DNA of 9,704 bases from the NCBI GenBank assembly GCA_014860005.1, contig JACZKP010000113.1, positions 1-9,704 on the forward strand. Reading direction: 5' to 3'. A program made the translations under genes and the position numbers. This document shows, piece by piece, positions 6,217 through 9,704 of the stretch (position 1 is the first letter of the stretch; each line of letters starts with the position of its first letter). The notes beneath the pieces were generated by a model that saw only the letters and a program-made list of their open reading frames with translations, was not told the DNA's origin and searched no databases. The stretch is from Verrucomicrobiota bacterium (lineage in GTDB: Bacteria; Verrucomicrobiota; Verrucomicrobiae; Limisphaerales; UBA11358).

Positions 6217-7346
6217 ACGCTCAAACCATCACCCACAAACCGCCACCGCGTCGGATTCTGGTCCGCGGCGTGAACTGGTTGGGCGACGCGGTCATGACCA
6301 CGCCGGCTTTACTGCGCCTGCGTGAACGGTTTCCTGAAGCACACATCACGCTGTTGACGCCAGGAAAGCTGTGCGATTTGTGGCAGCAGCATCCGGCGGT
6401 GAATGAAGCCCTTCCCCTCAGCGCCGGCGAGAGTGCGTTCGCGGTGGGACGGAAATTGCGAGCCGGGAGATTCGACCTCGCGCTCGTGTTGCCGAACTCC
6501 CCGCGTTCCGCGCTGGAAGTCTGGCTCGCAGGCATCCCGCGCCGCATCGGCTACGCGCGACCCTGGCGCAACTGGTTTCTCACTCAGGCTGTGGCAGTCC
6601 GGCCCGAAGCGGTGCGGATGCGCAAACGTTCGCTTGGTGAAATCAGGACTCTGACCAACCCTGCCCTCACGCATCACGCATCACGCATCACGCATCCGGC
6701 GTCCGCGCACCAACTCCACGAATATCTGCATCTGGCGTCTGCGCTCGGCGCCAGGGCCGATTTGCTGCCTCCGCAATTGGTGGTGGCTCCCAAAGAAATC
6801 GAAGCTGCACGAAGCAAGTTTGGGTTGAGCGAAATGACCGCGCCCATACTGGGTTTGAACCCCGGCGCGGAATACGGGCCGGCCAAACGCTGGCCGGTCG
6901 AGCGCTTCATCGAGGCCGCCACGAAGATACAGCAGCAGACCAACTGCCTGTGGGTGATCCTCGGCGGCAAGAACGATGTCACGCTGGCGGAACAAATTCA
7001 CTCCGCCTTCCGCACTCCACCTTTCGCACTCCGCAATCTTGCCGGCCAGACATCCCTGCGCGAACTCATGGCCTTGCTCAAACTCTGCCGCGTGCTGCTC
7101 ACCAACGACACCGGGCCGATGCACGTCGCCGCGGCGCTGGGCACGCCAGTCGTAGTCCCGTTCGGCAGCACTTCGCCCGAACTCACCGGGCCGGGTTTGC
7201 CCGGCGACCCGCGCCATCGCCTCCTGAAATCCGACGTGCCGTGTTCACCCTGCTTTTTGCGCGAGTGCCCGATTGATTTTCGATGCATGAACGGTATCAG
7301 CATCGAGCGCGTGGTGCAGGCAGTGTTGGATGCGCTGGCGAATTGA
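6213..7346 (+). CDS. waaF: Lipopolysaccharide heptosyltransferase II (glycosyltransferase family 9)
   Basis: WaaF adds the second L-glycero-D-manno-heptose to the LPS inner core from ADP-heptose. The 377-residue product begins its first Rossmann domain with RRILVRGVNWLGDAVMTTPALL (residues 13-34). The second domain carries GLNPGAEYGPAKRW (214-227), the ADP-heptose-site block NDTGPMH followed by VAAALGTPVVVPFGSTSPELTGP (from 298), and the Cys-rich C-terminus PCSPCFLRECPIDFRCM seen in heptosyltransferase II. The GTG at 6213 is chosen because it overlaps the preceding TGA and leaves a normal N-terminus. A TTG at 6147 would add 22 repeat-encoded residues. Two repeat arrays lie inside the gene: one in the loop before HQLHEYLHLA (residues about 152-161), one within AEQIHSAFRTPPFALRN. 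Both replace variable loops. The loop location explains how they are tolerated, but the first is perfect and out of frame with codon length. Confidence 0.92.
   Translation: MNAQTITHKPPPRRILVRGVNWLGDAVMTTPALLRLRERFPEAHITLLTPGKLCDLWQQHPAVNEALPLSAGESAFAVGRKLRAGRFDLALVLPNSPRSALEVWLAGIPRRIGYARPWRNWFLTQAVAVRPEAVRMRKRSLGEIRTLTNPALTHHASRITHPASAHQLHEYLHLASALGARADLLPPQLVVAPKEIEAARSKFGLSEMTAPILGLNPGAEYGPAKRWPVERFIEAATKIQQQTNCLWVILGGKNDVTLAEQIHSAFRTPPFALRNLAGQTSLRELMALLKLCRVLLTNDTGPMHVAAALGTPVVVPFGSTSPELTGPGLPGDPRHRLLKSDVPCSPCFLRECPIDFRCMNGISIERVVQAVLDALAN
6667..6694. repeat. Heptanucleotide tandem repeat (TCACGCA x4) inside waaF
   Basis: Four perfect copies of TCACGCA, plus two more bases of a fifth, encode the peptide LTHHASRITHPAS in the loop linking the two Rossmann domains. 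Loss of one unit moves the ribosome to a frame with a stop at 6826-6828. Gain of one unit moves it to a frame open to about 7276. Both outcomes lose the correct NDTGPMH block, so one-unit changes should inactivate the enzyme. Confidence 0.92.
6999..7040. repeat. Degenerate 7/14-nt repeat inside waaF
   Basis: CACTCC recurs at 6999, 7013 and 7027, exactly 14 bases apart, in units CACTCCGCCTTCCG, CACTCCACCTTTCG and CACTCCGCAATCTT. Each can be read as two heptamers close to CACTCCG, giving about six decayed heptanucleotide units. They encode HSAFRTPPFALRNL, a poorly conserved loop just before LAGQTSLREL. Confidence 0.6.
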
Positions 7347-7397
7347 AATCGCGTTGAAGGCGCTGTTGTCCGTCTGGCCAGCTGCTTTCTCAGCAAC

Positions 7398-8936
7398 TTA
7401 CCGCGGCAGGTACAACGGCGCATCCGGGCCCATCGGCAGCCCGATCAGAATCCACAACACCAGCAACACCATCCAGCCGATGAGGAACGCCAGCGAGTAC
7501 GGTAGCATGGTCGAAATCAGGGTGCCGATGCCGGCGCGCGGTTCGTATTTCTGCACGAAAGTGAGAATCAGCGGGAAGTAACTCATCAGCGGCGTGATGA
7601 TGTTGGTCACGCTGTCGCCGACGCGGAAGGCGCCCTGCACCAGCGCCGGCGAATAGCCCAGCAGCATGAACATCGGCACGAAGATGGGTGCGAGCAACGC
7701 CCACTTGGCCGATGCGCTCGAGATCATCATGTTCACCGCCGCCGCGAACAGCACCAGCGTCAGCATCAACGGCACCGGGCGGTCCTGTAGGCCCAGTTTC
7801 TGAATCACCTCCGCGCCGCTTACCGCACAGATGATCCCGAGGTTGGTCCAGTTGAAATAGGCGATGAACTGCGACGCGAAGAACGCCAACACGATGAACG
7901 ACCCCATGGACTGCATGGTCCGCGTCATGCCCGTTACCGCGTCGTGGTCGTTCTTCAACGTGCCGGCGACGAAGCCGTAGGCCAGCCCCGGTAACAAACC
8001 GAACAGCATGATGAACGTGACCAATCCCTCCATGAAGGCCGACTTGGCGAACGTGGGATTGTTGGGATTGATCAAATATCCGTCCGCCGGCAACACCCCG
8101 CCGAGCACGAAGGCCACCAGCGCGGCGACGGTCACGCCCGCTGCCCACAGGCCGCGCCGCTCGCGTGCTGTGAGCGTTTTCAATTCCTCGCGCGGTGCGC
8201 TGCCCTGGTAGTCTCCCAAGCGCGGCGCCACGATGCGTTCCGTCACCCAGGTGCCGATGCCGGTGACCATTACGGTGGAAACGGCCATGAAATACCAGTT
8301 TACCACGGCGGTGACTTGTGCGTCCGGATTCACGAGCTGGGCGGCGGCCTGAGTCAAACCGGCGAGCAACACATCTATGGAGCCGACGAGCAGGTTGGCG
8401 CTGTAACCGCCGGACACACCGGCAAACGCCGCCGCCAATCCAACCAATGGATGTCGTCCCAACGCATGGAAGAGGGCGGCGGCCAGCGGCGTCAGCAACA
8501 CATACCCCACCTCGCTCCCCGCGTTCGACATGACGCCCGCGAACACCACCATCGGTGTTATGAGCCGCCGGGGTGTGGCCAGGACGACCATTCGCAATCC
8601 GGCGCCCATCAGGCCGGAATGTTCCGCGATGCCCAGGCCCAGCAGTGCGGTCAGCGAAATCCCCAGTGGCGGGAACGCGAGAAAATTGCGCGCGACCTCC
8701 TGCACCATGCGTTGCAGACCGGAAACGGAAAGCAGGTTGACTGTGCCCACTACTTCGCCGCTGGCGGGATGGGTGACGGAAACGCCGACGGTGTGGAAAA
8801 CCCAGGAAAGCAACACCACCAGCGCAGCCAGGCCGGCGAACAAAGTGGCCGGGTGCGGCAACGCGTTGCCGGCACGTTCGATGAAATCGAGCCAGCGCTG
8901 AAGGCGGGACGGTGGGACTGCAGACGTGTTGGTCAT
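7398..8936 (-). CDS. AbgT-family transporter (p-aminobenzoyl-glutamate / MtrF-YdaH type)
   Basis: The family includes E. coli AbgT (uptake of p-aminobenzoyl-glutamate) and MtrF/YdaH, described as sulfonamide and folate-metabolite exporters. At 512 residues the length fits (AbgT about 510). The protein is dominated by hydrophobic segments with the family blocks SNAGSEVGYVLLTPLAAALF (137-156), GVSGGYSANLLVGSIDVLLAGL (173-194) and FRVGDSVTNIITPL (437-450). The functional residues reported for MtrF/YdaH appear with the same spacing: Trp412, Pro430, Arg438 and Asp441 (18, 8 and 3 apart), with Asp188 as the likely further acidic residue. The ATG at 8936 is chosen because the first 93 codons of the open frame further upstream have no family resemblance. 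The gene is convergent with waaF (51-base gap, no strong terminator). Direction of transport and substrate cannot be read from sequence. Confidence 0.93.
   Translation of the reverse strand: MTNTSAVPPSRLQRWLDFIERAGNALPHPATLFAGLAALVVLLSWVFHTVGVSVTHPASGEVVGTVNLLSVSGLQRMVQEVARNFLAFPPLGISLTALLGLGIAEHSGLMGAGLRMVVLATPRRLITPMVVFAGVMSNAGSEVGYVLLTPLAAALFHALGRHPLVGLAAAFAGVSGGYSANLLVGSIDVLLAGLTQAAAQLVNPDAQVTAVVNWYFMAVSTVMVTGIGTWVTERIVAPRLGDYQGSAPREELKTLTARERRGLWAAGVTVAALVAFVLGGVLPADGYLINPNNPTFAKSAFMEGLVTFIMLFGLLPGLAYGFVAGTLKNDHDAVTGMTRTMQSMGSFIVLAFFASQFIAYFNWTNLGIICAVSGAEVIQKLGLQDRPVPLMLTLVLFAAAVNMMISSASAKWALLAPIFVPMFMLLGYSPALVQGAFRVGDSVTNIITPLMSYFPLILTFVQKYEPRAGIGTLISTMLPYSLAFLIGWMVLLVLWILIGLPMGPDAPLYLPR

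Positions 8937-9704
<768 letters not shown>

Overview
The window looks like chromosomal DNA of a GC-rich, Gram-negative bacterium. It carries three consecutive genes for lipid A / LPS core assembly (lpxK, an LpxL-type acyltransferase, waaF), so the cell has an outer membrane. The long N-terminal extension of LpxK, the CE15-type esterase and the abundant 7-8 nt tandem repeats inside genes fit a member of the Verrucomicrobiota (PVC group) best. That placement is inference from the look of the proteins, not a search result.

Layout, left to right. (1) 1-642 (+): the C-terminal part of mutL, entering from the left edge inside an octanucleotide tandem array. (2) 682-2019 (-): tig (trigger factor), convergent with mutL, with a candidate promoter near 2094-2122. 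(3) 2265-3933 (-): a probable two-gene unit, a secreted CE15-like glucuronoyl esterase followed by a small lipoprotein of unknown function. (4) 4053-7346 (+): lpxK, an LpxL/HtrB-like acyltransferase and waaF (heptosyltransferase II). This is an envelope operon whose last two genes overlap by four bases. (5) 7398-8936 (-): an AbgT-family transporter, convergent with waaF. (6) 8937-9704: no intact gene seen, but a short decayed internal fragment of thiC (about 9176-9394, -).

The most unusual feature is a set of short tandem repeats inside or at the ends of reading frames. They are CACTCACC x4 in the interdomain linker of mutL, CCGAAGT x3.9 at the lpxL-like/waaF junction, TCACGCA x4 inside waaF, and a decayed 7/14-nt array further on in waaF. 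None of the units is a multiple of three. A single-unit gain or loss would therefore truncate MutL before its endonuclease motif or truncate WaaF. At the junction, a one-unit gain would fuse the acyltransferase in frame to WaaF. This is the architecture of contingency (phase-variable) loci acting on LPS and mismatch repair. Whether copy number really varies cannot be told from one sequence.

Functionally, LpxK phosphorylates the lipid A disaccharide, the LpxL-like enzyme adds a secondary acyl chain and WaaF adds heptose to the inner core. Trigger factor and MutL are housekeeping genes. The esterase suggests use of plant-type glucuronoxylan.
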